Below, in pieces: positions 1 to 8,590 of a stretch of 33,481 nt of DNA; the stretch's first letter is position 1, and each line of letters begins with the position of its first letter. The notes under the pieces were generated by a model. It had not been told where the DNA came from. It made no database searches and saw nothing but the letters and a program-made list of their open reading frames with translations. Source of the stretch: a virus; the IMG/VR virus record IMGVR_UViG_3300006052_000239, positions 1-33,481 of that record; one strand, written 5' to 3'. The position numbers were made by a program, and so were the translations under genes.

Positions 1-393
1 TCCTTGCCCGACGTAGCTCCTGTTAAAGAAGCTCAAGGTGGCTTGATGGGCACTATTGCTCAGATGGCACCAATGATGCAAGCGATGGCAGCAGCTAAAG
101 GCGGGCGAGTCCCGGCTTTAGTTTCGCCGGGTGAACGGTATTTACCTCCTCAAGAAGTAAAGAAAGTAGCTGAAGGGAAGAAATCCCCAATGAAAGCGGG
201 AGAGAAGATCCCAGGCAAGCCTAAAGTGGGTGGCGCTAAGAACAGCTACGCTAATGACACTGTGCCTAAGACGCTTCAGGAGGGCGGTATTGTATTGCCC
301 CGCAGCGTCACTCAGTCCAAGGACCCAGCCAAGGCAGCTCACGCCTTTGTCTCCTCCATCCTCGCCAAGCAATCTATGAAGGGCAAAAGATAA
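1..393 (+). CDS. C-terminal part of a phage structural protein (partial at left edge)
   Basis: The reading frame is open from base 1, so the gene begins outside the window; the TTG at 4 is not a convincing start. The visible 130 residues are Lys/Gly/Pro-rich and contain two related segments, VPALVSPGERYLPP (about residues 37-50) and NDTVPKTLQEGGIVLPRSVT (about 84-103). The second matches a motif I know from many phage virion proteins (NDTVPAxLxxGExVLP), found near the ends of tape-measure, ejection and other structural proteins. The stop overlaps the next start as TAATG, so it is translationally coupled to two large virion-type genes. I call it structural by motif and context only; the exact virion role is not determinable from this fragment. 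Confidence 0.6.
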   Translation, partial: SLPDVAPVKEAQGGLMGTIAQMAPMMQAMAAAKGGRVPALVSPGERYLPPQEVKKVAEGKKSPMKAGEKIPGKPKVGGAKNSYANDTVPKTLQEGGIVLPRSVTQSKDPAKAAHAFVSSILAKQSMKGKR

Positions 394-2321
394 TGTCAAA
401 GCTATTTCTGGATCTTAAAAAGTTTAAGAAGATCAAAGAAGACGATGATTCCACCACGTTCGAGCATGAGCATGGACATCAAATTGTGGTGAAGTCAAAG
501 GCTCTTACTCCCGCAATGAAAGAACAGATGGACCAACTCCAGCGGGGTAAAGGTATTCCAGTTCCTCCCAAGAAACTTGCTCAAGGCGGTGAAGCTAAGG
601 ACCCGAATTACTGGACTAAGAATCCGATGCCTCTTAATAATGATCTGAAACAACCACAGCCTCCTAAAGGCTACATGCTATCTCAGCCTGATTCAGATAA
701 AGAGATCGAAGTCAAAGACCCTCGCAATGGTCAACCTCAACAGCACGCCCAACCTGAACAGCAATCAGAGGTTCCCCCCGGTGAAACCTATCCCGCTATG
801 GAGGCCAATGGAGGCCAGATCAGGCAAAGTAATCCTAAATTAGAGCAGTCGCGCAAAATGTTCGCTGGTGGAGGCGACACGGCCGAAAAGATTACTGAAG
901 ATGCTATGGCTTCTGCGCCCGTTAACCCTCCTACTCCTACCGACCCCCAAGGTGCGGCATATGCCCAGGCTAATCCCTCTGCTATGGTGCCTCCTAGCCC
1001 CGTAGCAGTGCCAGAAGACGCTCAAGGTGCTGCCTACGCTAATGCCTACAATAAGACTCCTGCACCCGCTCCTGAAGCCCCCCAGCAAGATCAAGGAGAT
1101 GCAGGACCTGCTCAAGCGCCCTCCCCGCAACAAGATACCCCCGCCCAAGCTAAAAGCGATAACATGCTCTCCGGCATTCAAGGCGGTATCGCAGAGCAAC
1201 GCGCAGGGATTCAGCAACAAGCCGCCGCTACGGGGCAACAATCCCAGGATACTCTCCAGGCACTGCAACACGCCCAGCAAGCTAAAGCGGTGGATGATAG
1301 CCACTATCAGACAATGCAAACTGGTCTGCTGGATGAAAGAAACAAAATCTTTCAAGATATTCAGCAAAATCATATTAAGCCTAATCAGTACCTAAGTGAT
1401 ATGAGCGTGCCCGGACGCATTGCCACCGGTATTGGATTACTCCTCGGCGGCATCAGCAGTGGTATTACGGGCCAAGATAATCCTGCTATGAAGTTCTTAA
1501 GTGCTCAGATTGATAGGAATATTGATGCTCAAGCTAAGGAACTAGGTAAGAAAGAGAATCTTCTCTCTGCCAATTATCGTCAATTCCAGAATATCCAACA
1601 AGCTCGTGATTTTACTCGCGTTAATCACAATGACATGCTCAAAGGTATGATTGAGCAGGCAGCGGCTAAAGCCGGCACCCCTATGGCTAAGGCAGCCGCT
1701 TTGCAAGCTATGGGCCAATTGGATAGAGAATCCGGTATGCTCCAAGCTAAAGTGGGCGCTATGCAGACCATTAACCACGCTGCCTCCGGTGAAGGGGACA
1801 TTAACTCCGCTTTACAGACACTGCGTTGGACAGACCCAGCTCAAGCTAAAGAAATTGAAGGGCGCCTTGTACCTGGAGTGGGTATAGCTCAAGTGCCTAT
1901 TTCAGAAGGCGCTAGGCAACAGCTTAATGCTACTCAGGATTTCGATCTCAAGATGAAAAACCTATATACTTGGGCGCAACAACACTCCGGTGAAATGAAG
2001 CTCACCAATCCTACTGATGTTAATTACGGTAAAGCGCTTGCTCAATCGGCTCAGAATGCTTATAGAACAGCTCAGGACATGGGCGTATATAAGAAGTCTG
2101 AGGCGCCTTTGCTGGAAGGAGAGTTGCCTTCCGATCCTACCGCATTCCTTAACAAATATCGGGTGTTGCCTCAGTATAAAGCTGTTCTTGATAACAATGC
2201 CTTGAAGTTCAATAGTTTGCGGAATAGTTACCAGATTCGCCCTTTCAATAATCCGCAACAGCAGCAACAAGCTGCTCCCGCACGATTCACTCCCGCTCAA
2301 ACCTTTAAACCGAGGCAGTAA
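393..2321 (+). CDS. Putative internal virion (ejection) protein, Pro/Gln/Ala-rich, 642 aa
   Basis: The first ~330 residues are low-complexity, rich in Pro, Gln and Ala, with a duplicated QGAAYA element near residues 187 and 212. A glycine-rich hydrophobic stretch (about 345-362, GRIATGIGLLLGGISSGITG) could cross a membrane or mediate helix packing. The remainder is predominantly helical (Ala, Gln, Lys, Met), ending in a Gln run. This architecture, a flexible N-terminus, glycine zipper and long helical C-terminus, is typical of podovirus internal virion proteins that leave the capsid with the DNA and form a channel in the host envelope. No enzymatic motif was seen. The start overlaps the previous stop (TAATG) and the stop overlaps the next start in the same way. 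Alternatives are a scaffold-like or tape-measure component. Confidence 0.55.
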   Translation: MSKLFLDLKKFKKIKEDDDSTTFEHEHGHQIVVKSKALTPAMKEQMDQLQRGKGIPVPPKKLAQGGEAKDPNYWTKNPMPLNNDLKQPQPPKGYMLSQPDSDKEIEVKDPRNGQPQQHAQPEQQSEVPPGETYPAMEANGGQIRQSNPKLEQSRKMFAGGGDTAEKITEDAMASAPVNPPTPTDPQGAAYAQANPSAMVPPSPVAVPEDAQGAAYANAYNKTPAPAPEAPQQDQGDAGPAQAPSPQQDTPAQAKSDNMLSGIQGGIAEQRAGIQQQAAATGQQSQDTLQALQHAQQAKAVDDSHYQTMQTGLLDERNKIFQDIQQNHIKPNQYLSDMSVPGRIATGIGLLLGGISSGITGQDNPAMKFLSAQIDRNIDAQAKELGKKENLLSANYRQFQNIQQARDFTRVNHNDMLKGMIEQAAAKAGTPMAKAAALQAMGQLDRESGMLQAKVGAMQTINHAASGEGDINSALQTLRWTDPAQAKEIEGRLVPGVGIAQVPISEGARQQLNATQDFDLKMKNLYTWAQQHSGEMKLTNPTDVNYGKALAQSAQNAYRTAQDMGVYKKSEAPLLEGELPSDPTAFLNKYRVLPQYKAVLDNNALKFNSLRNSYQIRPFNNPQQQQQAAPARFTPAQTFKPRQ

Positions 2322-4930
2322 TGGATACTCCAGAGCAAATAGTCTCGGACGCAGCGGCACAAGCACCTGCTCCCGCCGCCGCTCCACAAGCAGCTCCCCC
2401 TCAGGCACCGGGCGTTCCTATCTATGATATCTCCGGCCAACAACCAGTGTTCGGCCACATGCACCCCGATGACGTTCATGAAGCTGTAGCCAGTGGCAAG
2501 TATAGCCTCCCCAAAGGCTCTACAGTGCCCGCGTTTGACCCTTCCGGTACTTTGGGAGACTTATCAGCAGATGAGGCTCCACAAGCCTTTAAGAACGGTT
2601 ATAGATATGCCACTCCCGACGCTATTGACGAGAACACTCATACTGGCGCGGGTCAACAGGCTATTGCAGGATTAGAAGGCGTTGCTCAAGGTATCGCCGG
2701 TCCATTAGCTCCTCTGGCCGAACGTGCCCTAGGCGTTAAGGGCGAGGACATTCTAGCTAGAGAGAAGTGGAATCCCACCACGCATGGTATTGGAGAGGCT
2801 GCTGGACTTATCGGCGGCGCTTTTACTGGCACCGGTGAAGCTGCTCTGCTTGAGCATATAGGCGCATCAGCCGCTAAGGTGCTCGGTCCTAAAGGCGCCG
2901 GATTGATGGCTAAGATCGGCGCTCGTTCGCTCTCAGACGCCACTCAGATGGCGCTGTTCCAAGGTGGGGATGAAGTCTCTAAGATGATTGAGGGAGATCC
3001 TAGTCAAACCGCAGGCTCTGCTTTACTGAATATGGGCCATAGCGCAGTGCTTGGGGGCGCTTTCGGAGCTGCTCTAGGTGCAGTGAATCCGCTTTGGAAA
3101 GCCACCGTAGGCGCTAAACTCGGGCAAACGATTGAAGACCTCAAAAGTAGGTTTGATTTCCTTAGCAAGAACCCAGACTTAGGTGAGGCTCTCACTAAAG
3201 AACTCACTGAACAGCATGCAGGAGTTACTTCTGCCGCTGATGAAGTGTACGGTCCCCAAGGTATTAAAGCTCAGGGTATCAGTAAAGCTATGCCAGAGAT
3301 GCATCCCGGTATAAGCGATCAAGCTCAAGATGTTGCCAATAAGATGCAAGAGCGCTTGACTAAGATGCAAGGCGATCCATACAGCTACCCTCCCCGCCTC
3401 ACTACAAAGCTGCAAGGGGACTTAGACAATTACTTAGGCAAGGTTACGCATCCTGATGCCGGTCCTGCGGACATATTCAATGCGGGACAAGACCTTAAAC
3501 AGCAGCTTCAGGGATATAGCAAGTTTGAGAAGATGCTTTCGCCGGTAGATGAAGGATATGATTTCGTTAAGGATAGCAAGGATATGGCACACTCCTTGCG
3601 TAAGGGTTTAGAGGATACCGAGGTTTGGGGGAAGGCTGGAGAGCTACAACAGAAGGTTAATAAAGCCTTTACCGAATACCTCCCTGCGCTTAAGGACTTC
3701 CAAAGCAAGTTCGGTACTAAAGTTGAAGGGCAGATTCAGATTGATCCCGGTAAAGTACAAAGCTATTTAAATCAAGTAGATAAGCCATCTTCTTCTATTA
3801 AGAAACAGATGCTAGAAAATTACTTAGAAGCTAGCGAGAAGTACAAGAAAGTCATTGGAGACGTTCACGCTTCTCTTGGCAGTGAATCTCCTATTCAGCC
3901 TTCCTCTCTGAACGTAGCTAAGTCTACGCTTCAGAAGTCCACCGTCGGGTCTAAGATGGCCGATTACTTTGTAAAGCAGGGCATCACTCACTTAGCCGGT
4001 GAAGGCATCGGCACTGCTGTTGGAGCGGGACTAGGTAGCGTTGTAGGGGCGCCTGGATGGGGGGCTATGATCGGAGAGAAGGCGCTATCCCCTTTCTTTA
4101 AGTCAGTCCTCCCCGGTATCGTCAAGCCTATCATGGAAAAGGCTTCTAATTCTGCTGGACTCAAGGCTGCCGTAGATTACGGCATGGCGGCTGCTAAAGG
4201 CGACGCTGTTATGTCCCGCGCCGCTAAGTCTTTCTTCAAGGCCCCTGGCATGGTGGGAGAGGCTGCCTACAACAATCAAGACCGAATTGAGGCGCAGAGG
4301 GCTAAACTAGACAATCAACTCAAAGCAGTGCAAACGAATCCGTCGCTATTAACTAAGAATAACAATGATTTAGGTCATTATCTCCCCGACCACGCTAATG
4401 CTATTGCAGAGCAGCAAACTATCACCGCTACTTATCTGAATAGTTTGCGTCCCAACACCCAACCCACTTCACCGCTAGATCCAAAGTTACCGCCTGATCC
4501 AATCAAAGCGGCAGAGTATAAGCAAGCATTAGACATCGCCAACAATCCCATGCTGGTGATGGATAAGATGCACAAAGGCACCCTTACTCCTAATGATATC
4601 AAGACGTTACAAGTCACCAATCCCGGTGCCTATAAATCCCTCTGCTCCAAGCTGCAAACTGAAATGATTGCCCATACCCATAAGGGCGAGACAGTGCCTT
4701 ATAAACAGAGAGTGCAGCTATCCATGTTCCTCGGAGCCCCAATGGACAGCACCATGCTCCCCGGTAATATCATGGCCGCGCAGCCCCAGGCACCCGCCCC
4801 ACAACCTGCTACAGCTCAAACCCCCGCTAATGCCCCTAAACGGTCCACCAGCAAGCTCGGCAACGTAGCTAAGAGTGCCCGTACTGATGACCAGGCTAGG
4901 GACTCTAGAGGGGCGTCTAGAAGCGATTAG
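2321..4930 (+). CDS. Putative large internal virion (ejection) protein, 869 aa
   Basis: Residues ~25-105 carry Asp/Gly/Pro-rich elements (VPIYDISG, VPAFDPSGTLGDLSADEAPQ, FKNGYRYATP) that resemble short repeats seen at the N-termini of phage internal virion proteins. Two Ala/Gly-rich hydrophobic zones follow: about 110-260 (several segments such as LIGGAFTGTGEAAL and AVLGGAFGAALGAV) and about 560-605 (GEGIGTAVGAGLGSVVGAPG). A charged helical region of ~300 residues lies between them, and the C-terminus is Pro/Ala-rich. Large size, repeated glycine-zipper segments and coupling to a similar gene upstream support a T7 gp15/gp16-like role in DNA ejection, though no lytic transglycosylase motif is visible. 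A tape-measure role is the main alternative. Confidence 0.55.
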   Translation: MDTPEQIVSDAAAQAPAPAAAPQAAPPQAPGVPIYDISGQQPVFGHMHPDDVHEAVASGKYSLPKGSTVPAFDPSGTLGDLSADEAPQAFKNGYRYATPDAIDENTHTGAGQQAIAGLEGVAQGIAGPLAPLAERALGVKGEDILAREKWNPTTHGIGEAAGLIGGAFTGTGEAALLEHIGASAAKVLGPKGAGLMAKIGARSLSDATQMALFQGGDEVSKMIEGDPSQTAGSALLNMGHSAVLGGAFGAALGAVNPLWKATVGAKLGQTIEDLKSRFDFLSKNPDLGEALTKELTEQHAGVTSAADEVYGPQGIKAQGISKAMPEMHPGISDQAQDVANKMQERLTKMQGDPYSYPPRLTTKLQGDLDNYLGKVTHPDAGPADIFNAGQDLKQQLQGYSKFEKMLSPVDEGYDFVKDSKDMAHSLRKGLEDTEVWGKAGELQQKVNKAFTEYLPALKDFQSKFGTKVEGQIQIDPGKVQSYLNQVDKPSSSIKKQMLENYLEASEKYKKVIGDVHASLGSESPIQPSSLNVAKSTLQKSTVGSKMADYFVKQGITHLAGEGIGTAVGAGLGSVVGAPGWGAMIGEKALSPFFKSVLPGIVKPIMEKASNSAGLKAAVDYGMAAAKGDAVMSRAAKSFFKAPGMVGEAAYNNQDRIEAQRAKLDNQLKAVQTNPSLLTKNNNDLGHYLPDHANAIAEQQTITATYLNSLRPNTQPTSPLDPKLPPDPIKAAEYKQALDIANNPMLVMDKMHKGTLTPNDIKTLQVTNPGAYKSLCSKLQTEMIAHTHKGETVPYKQRVQLSMFLGAPMDSTMLPGNIMAAQPQAPAPQPATAQTPANAPKRSTSKLGNVAKSARTDDQARDSRGASRSD

Positions 4931-4953
4931 GATGAATTCACACAGTATAGAGC

Positions 4954-4971
4954 TAGGGTAATCATCCCCTA
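4954..4971 (+). other. Small hairpin between virion and fibre genes
   Basis: TAGGG at 4954-4958 can pair with CCCTA at 4967-4971 across an 8-nt loop. It sits in the 57-nt gap before the 4988 gene, whose Shine-Dalgarno (AAAAGGAG) lies just downstream. There is no T-run, so it is not a canonical terminator. It may be an RNA-processing or stability element, or chance. Confidence 0.25.
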
Positions 4972-4987
4972 ACCCAAAAGGAGCCTC

Positions 4988-5395
4988 ATGAGCAGAAAAA
5001 ATACCCTTTTAAGCTACCCCACCATCTCAGCCGGTACAATGACCGGTACTTCAGTGCTGACTAGCACCGTTACAAATATCCAATATTTAGACAATGTGGG
5101 CGTGCAGTTTACTTGGAGTGGCTCCCCTGTAGGTAACTTCCAGATTCAAGTCTCTGCTGACTACGCAGCAGACATTAATAATAACGTCACCAACGCTGGT
5201 AACTGGGCACCTTTACTTTTTACATACTGGAACGGGACAATTTTTGTCACCTCTTATAACATCCCAACATCTTTAGGTTCTCCTATCTATATGGACTTGG
5301 ACCTTCTCTCTGCTCCTTGGATCAGGGTACAATATACCAATACTAGTTCAACTGGCACTCTTACGGCAGTCATCACTGCGAAAGCGTTGAATTAA
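4988..5395 (+). CDS. Small beta-rich virion protein, 135 aa, paralogue of the 7993 gene
   Basis: The protein is Thr/Ser/Asn-rich with alternating hydrophobic residues and no charged helices, as expected for a beta-sandwich. It shares a pattern with the 125-aa product of 7993-8370: VQFTWSGSPVGNFQIQVSAD against IQAVFTATPTGTFKIQASSD, then a Trp-containing strand, WIRVQYTNTSSTGTLTAVI against WVRLVYTDTSGGTSTATLM, and a final A-K-A/G. The start follows a good Shine-Dalgarno (AAAAGGAGcctcATG) after a 57-nt gap. It directly precedes the first fibre gene (1-nt gap), suggesting a fibre-associated, decoration or baseplate role. I do not recognise a named family, and function is inferred only from position and fold-like pattern. 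Confidence 0.6.
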   Translation: MSRKNTLLSYPTISAGTMTGTSVLTSTVTNIQYLDNVGVQFTWSGSPVGNFQIQVSADYAADINNNVTNAGNWAPLLFTYWNGTIFVTSYNIPTSLGSPIYMDLDLLSAPWIRVQYTNTSSTGTLTAVITAKALN

Positions 5396-5396
5396 T

Positions 5397-7991
5397 ATGA
5401 GCGCTTATATTCAATATAGGCCCTTAGTCCTCGGCGGCGGAGGCGGCAGCGGTGGAGTTACCTCAATCGGTACTATTGATACCGGTACTCTCAGCGCTAA
5501 CGGTGCAAGTATCTCAGGTTCTTTGCTTTATATGCAGAGCGCCTCTGCCACCTATCCCGGTCTAATTAACCTCGGTACTCAAACCTTTAGTGGAGCTAAG
5601 AACTTCTTAGGAGCTATTACTGTCGGTCCTGCTGCTCAGTTCCAAGTATCCACTAGCGGCGGTATTACTTCCGCTTCTTTAACTGCCTCCCAAGCCGTGG
5701 TGACAGACGGTAGCCATAACTTAGTGTCGATGGCTTATACGAGCCTGAACACCGGTTCAACTATCTGTAGCAGAGATGCTAACGGTAACACCGCGTTTAA
5801 TAACGTGATTGTCACCACCACGAGTACAGTGGCATCCGGGCAAACCATCTCAATGACCGTTGGTAGTGGGGGGGAACAGATTGTAACTGGCTCTGGAAAC
5901 ATTACCTTTAATCTTCCTATTGCCTCTAATCTGTTCATTGGTGAATCTTATCGGTTTAACAACAATAGCACCGGTACTATTACCGTCTATGAAAGCGATG
6001 GCACGACTCTCGTTGGCACTGTCACCGCTGGTGGTCTTGCTGAAACCTTTTGTACCGATAACAGCACTGCGGACGGCACTTGGGATTTGCACCCTTATCT
6101 TGCCCATGCCAGTACGTCTGGAACTGCCGGCACTACGTTACTGGGCACCTTAACTGCTGGTAGCTTGGCGATTACAGGTAACACGCTTCTGACCGGCACC
6201 CTCCAAAGCGGCGGCACAGCGACCACGCAGGCGCTTAACTTGGGGCAGACGGTATCTGTAGGGTCGACAATAGTCGGCGTTAATTACGGCGCAAATCCGA
6301 ACTTTACTGGATACCGCGCTCAGGGCACAGAAGCCTCGCCCACCGCCGTTGTTGGCGGCAACACCTTAGTTAACTTCATTGGTCGTGGCTATGATGGCAC
6401 TGCGTGGGGGGGGACCACGGCTGTGGAGCTGGCTATGTTCGCCGCAGAGAACTGGAGCAATACGGCGCATGGTACAAACATGCGCTTTCTTACCACACCG
6501 GTAACTACCACCACCCTTCTAGAGCGAATGCGCTTAACCGATGCCGGAAACCTTCTCCTAGGTAACACCACCGGCACATCCCTTCTCAGCGTGGGGAGTT
6601 CGGCACAGCTTACGGTGGATACAAGCGGGAACTTGGCGACGAGTGGGACAACAAACTTCAACAATTCAACGGGACTTACCTTTGCGCAACCGATCACAGC
6701 AGGTAATTATATCGGTGCAGCGGGTACAGGCGGCTCACTCTTGATTGAGACTCCTTCACTTAGCTCTGCTTATACGTCGGGGCTTGGAGTCTCTGGTACC
6801 TACACAAGCGGAACAAAATTATCCTCGGTTAACATTGGTGCCTATGGGGTATATTCCGGCGGCGGTTATCAATCTAATCTCACGTTTTCGACTACCAATA
6901 ACACTACGTCAGCAACTGCATTAACTCTTGATTCAAGTCAGAACGCCGTATTCGGAAATAACGTCACCATCCCCGGCACTCTCGGGGTGACTGGCGTAAT
7001 CACCAGCAACGCCGCAACCATGAACCTCACCCCAACGACGGCCACTAACAACGCATTCATGCAGTGGAACAATACCGGCGGTCAGCTCATCATGGGGCTA
7101 GATAACAACACCGGGGCGCATTTTGGTCAGGGTAACTATGCCACGGGGATAAATGCTCCGGGTAAAATAGCGCTGCTATCAAGCGGTACACTGGCCCTCA
7201 CCCTCGACACCTCCCAGAACGCCACGTTCGCGGGAACGGTCTTCGCTGTAGGTCAAGTGACCTCAAGTTCCACAACTGGAAATACAAGCTTCATCCTTAC
7301 CCCTAAATCTGGATCAGCGGGGCAGATTAACAATACCACAGTTGGCGCTCCCACCAACCTTTACACCTCCAATGCGAGCAGTGACGACACTTTGGCCTTG
7401 GCCTTATCGGCATCGGGAAACGCCACGTTCGCGGGAACGGTCACGTCAACCGGGCTGCTCACCGCTTCAGCAGGTATCTCAGTCTCAGGAAGCCCTACCG
7501 GATACACAGGCGAAGTTAAATTCCCGCAAACCCCCGGCTCTGGAAACTACGCAATCTCCACGTTCGACACTGGCTCACCTACTATGGTTTTTGCTCATAG
7601 AGGCACGAGCAATACTGGAACCTTTGCTTTCGGAACCGGAACCGGGGGCAGCACAGTGGCGACAATTACTGCCACGGGCGGGGCAACTCTTTCTGGAGCG
7701 GTAACAGCTACCGTGGTGTCTCCAACTGCAGCTCAAACCACCCTTACCGGATCAGCCGGCACTGCTGTTTGCAGCCAGCCATTCCAGGGATCAAGTTACA
7801 AGAAAGCAATAATCTATCTGAACGGGTACACCGACACCGGAACTCAGACCTATACATTCCCGACTGCTTTTAGTCATACGCCATATATTTACGGTCTAGC
7901 CGGCGGCGTATCGGGAGCAACGGTAACTTCTACCACCATTAAATTCACCACAACGACCCTTTCGGGGTTTGTAATTTGCGAGGGATTCTAA
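5397..7991 (+). CDS. Tail fibre protein 1, 864 aa
   Basis: Thr/Ser/Gly/Asn-rich throughout with very few charged residues, typical of trimeric beta-structured fibres. A Gly-rich N-terminal linker (residues ~14-20) leads to a repetitive shaft containing T-G-T-L-type strands. Three SQNA/SGNA-x-F units occur near residues 516, 607 and 673; the last two read NATFAGTV and are identical at the DNA level over 24 bases. The last ~90 residues differ (two Cys, several aromatic residues, YTFPTAFSHTPYIYGLAGG) and look like a C-terminal receptor-binding head. It lies 1 nt after the small beta protein and just before its paralogue. The exact receptor is unknown. Base use from about 6200 onward differs from the N-terminal part (more GC-rich codons), suggesting mosaic exchange. 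Confidence 0.8.
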   Translation: MSAYIQYRPLVLGGGGGSGGVTSIGTIDTGTLSANGASISGSLLYMQSASATYPGLINLGTQTFSGAKNFLGAITVGPAAQFQVSTSGGITSASLTASQAVVTDGSHNLVSMAYTSLNTGSTICSRDANGNTAFNNVIVTTTSTVASGQTISMTVGSGGEQIVTGSGNITFNLPIASNLFIGESYRFNNNSTGTITVYESDGTTLVGTVTAGGLAETFCTDNSTADGTWDLHPYLAHASTSGTAGTTLLGTLTAGSLAITGNTLLTGTLQSGGTATTQALNLGQTVSVGSTIVGVNYGANPNFTGYRAQGTEASPTAVVGGNTLVNFIGRGYDGTAWGGTTAVELAMFAAENWSNTAHGTNMRFLTTPVTTTTLLERMRLTDAGNLLLGNTTGTSLLSVGSSAQLTVDTSGNLATSGTTNFNNSTGLTFAQPITAGNYIGAAGTGGSLLIETPSLSSAYTSGLGVSGTYTSGTKLSSVNIGAYGVYSGGGYQSNLTFSTTNNTTSATALTLDSSQNAVFGNNVTIPGTLGVTGVITSNAATMNLTPTTATNNAFMQWNNTGGQLIMGLDNNTGAHFGQGNYATGINAPGKIALLSSGTLALTLDTSQNATFAGTVFAVGQVTSSSTTGNTSFILTPKSGSAGQINNTTVGAPTNLYTSNASSDDTLALALSASGNATFAGTVTSTGLLTASAGISVSGSPTGYTGEVKFPQTPGSGNYAISTFDTGSPTMVFAHRGTSNTGTFAFGTGTGGSTVATITATGGATLSGAVTATVVSPTAAQTTLTGSAGTAVCSQPFQGSSYKKAIIYLNGYTDTGTQTYTFPTAFSHTPYIYGLAGGVSGATVTSTTIKFTTTTLSGFVICEGF
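7218..7442 (+). repeat. 24-bp perfect direct repeat within fibre gene 1
   Basis: Bases 7218-7241 and 7419-7442 are identical over 24 nt, beginning AACGCCACGTTCGCGGGAAC, and encode NATFAGTV in the shaft. The 201-bp offset is in frame (67 codons), so recombination between the copies would delete one shaft unit without a frameshift. Confidence 0.85.
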
Positions 7992-7992
7992 G

Positions 7993-8370
7993 ATGAAAGT
8001 AACTAATAAAGTAATAGTTCCAGCCGGTACGGTAATGAACACTACCATTAACTCCCAAGCTATTGATATGCAACAGCTTTGGGGTTGTGCCATCCAGGCC
8101 GTGTTTACTGCCACTCCCACCGGTACATTCAAGATTCAAGCCTCTTCAGATCCAGCTACCAGTTACAACTCTGGTAACGGTCAAGGAGCTAACCCTATTG
8201 TAAACTGGACGGATGTAGCTAATAGCTCCTATGCAGTTACCGCCTCGGGAAATTACATGTGGAACATTTTTGATGTTTGTTACAACTGGGTTCGTTTAGT
8301 ATATACAGACACCTCAGGAGGCACCTCCACAGCTACCCTCATGGTGCAGATCAACGCGAAAGGCGTCTAG
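7993..8370 (+). CDS. Small beta-rich virion protein, 125 aa, paralogue of the 4988 gene
   Basis: Same strand pattern as the 135-aa protein at 4988: a central hydrophobic strand with T-G-T/N-F-K/Q-I-Q, a Trp, then YNWVRLVYTDTSGGTSTATL and a terminal NAKGV. No signal peptide, membrane helix or charged helix is visible. It follows fibre gene 1 by 1 nt and precedes a 71-aa gene and fibre gene 2, so each fibre has one such small protein immediately upstream in its module. I infer a fibre-linked structural role (attachment collar, decoration or fibre chaperone). The duplication is seen directly; the function is not. Confidence 0.6.
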   Translation: MKVTNKVIVPAGTVMNTTINSQAIDMQQLWGCAIQAVFTATPTGTFKIQASSDPATSYNSGNGQGANPIVNWTDVANSSYAVTASGNYMWNIFDVCYNWVRLVYTDTSGGTSTATLMVQINAKGV

Positions 8371-8371
8371 T

Positions 8372-8587
8372 ATGGCATGGAAAATCACTCAGGTTGATAA
8401 CGGCAAGAAGACCTATACGCTCCTTCGCGACACCGGCCACACCATTACGGTGTCAGTACCCCCTCAGCATCAGAATGAAGTGACCGCCCAAGCCTATGTC
8501 CAGGCTGTCTGTGACGGTAACGACCACGCTATCAATTCCCCCGCCAAAAAGCCCAATCTATTCCAACGCTTATTTAAAAGAAAGTAG
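8372..8587 (+). CDS. Small protein of unknown function, 71 aa
   Basis: A compact beta-rich N-terminal half (WKITQVDNGKKTYTLLRDTG, then TITVSVPP) is followed by a short helix and a strongly basic end (KKPNLFQRLFKRK). The C-terminal FQRLFKRK resembles amphipathic tails that bind membranes or partner proteins. It begins 1 nt after the previous stop and ends 3 nt before fibre gene 2, so it is translated as part of the adsorption module. I do not recognise a family; fibre attachment or assembly is the contextual guess. Confidence 0.55.
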   Translation: MAWKITQVDNGKKTYTLLRDTGHTITVSVPPQHQNEVTAQAYVQAVCDGNDHAINSPAKKPNLFQRLFKRK

Positions 8588-8590
8588 TTT

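Noticed and set aside
1-395. Programmed frameshift joining the first two genes
   Set aside because: The junction is a simple TAATG stop-start overlap; no slippery heptamer was seen, and the same overlap recurs at 2321 and 23999.
840-1373. 177-codon minus-strand open frame opposite the 393-2321 gene
   Set aside because: Fully antisense to a coherent virion gene; composition (Leu/Ser/Cys/Arg-rich) is what the complement of a Gln/Ala/Pro-rich gene gives, and there is no ribosome-binding site or operon context.
4931-4987. Promoter before the first small beta protein
   Set aside because: Only weak -10-like TATAGA with no properly spaced -35; a short hairpin is all that can be supported.
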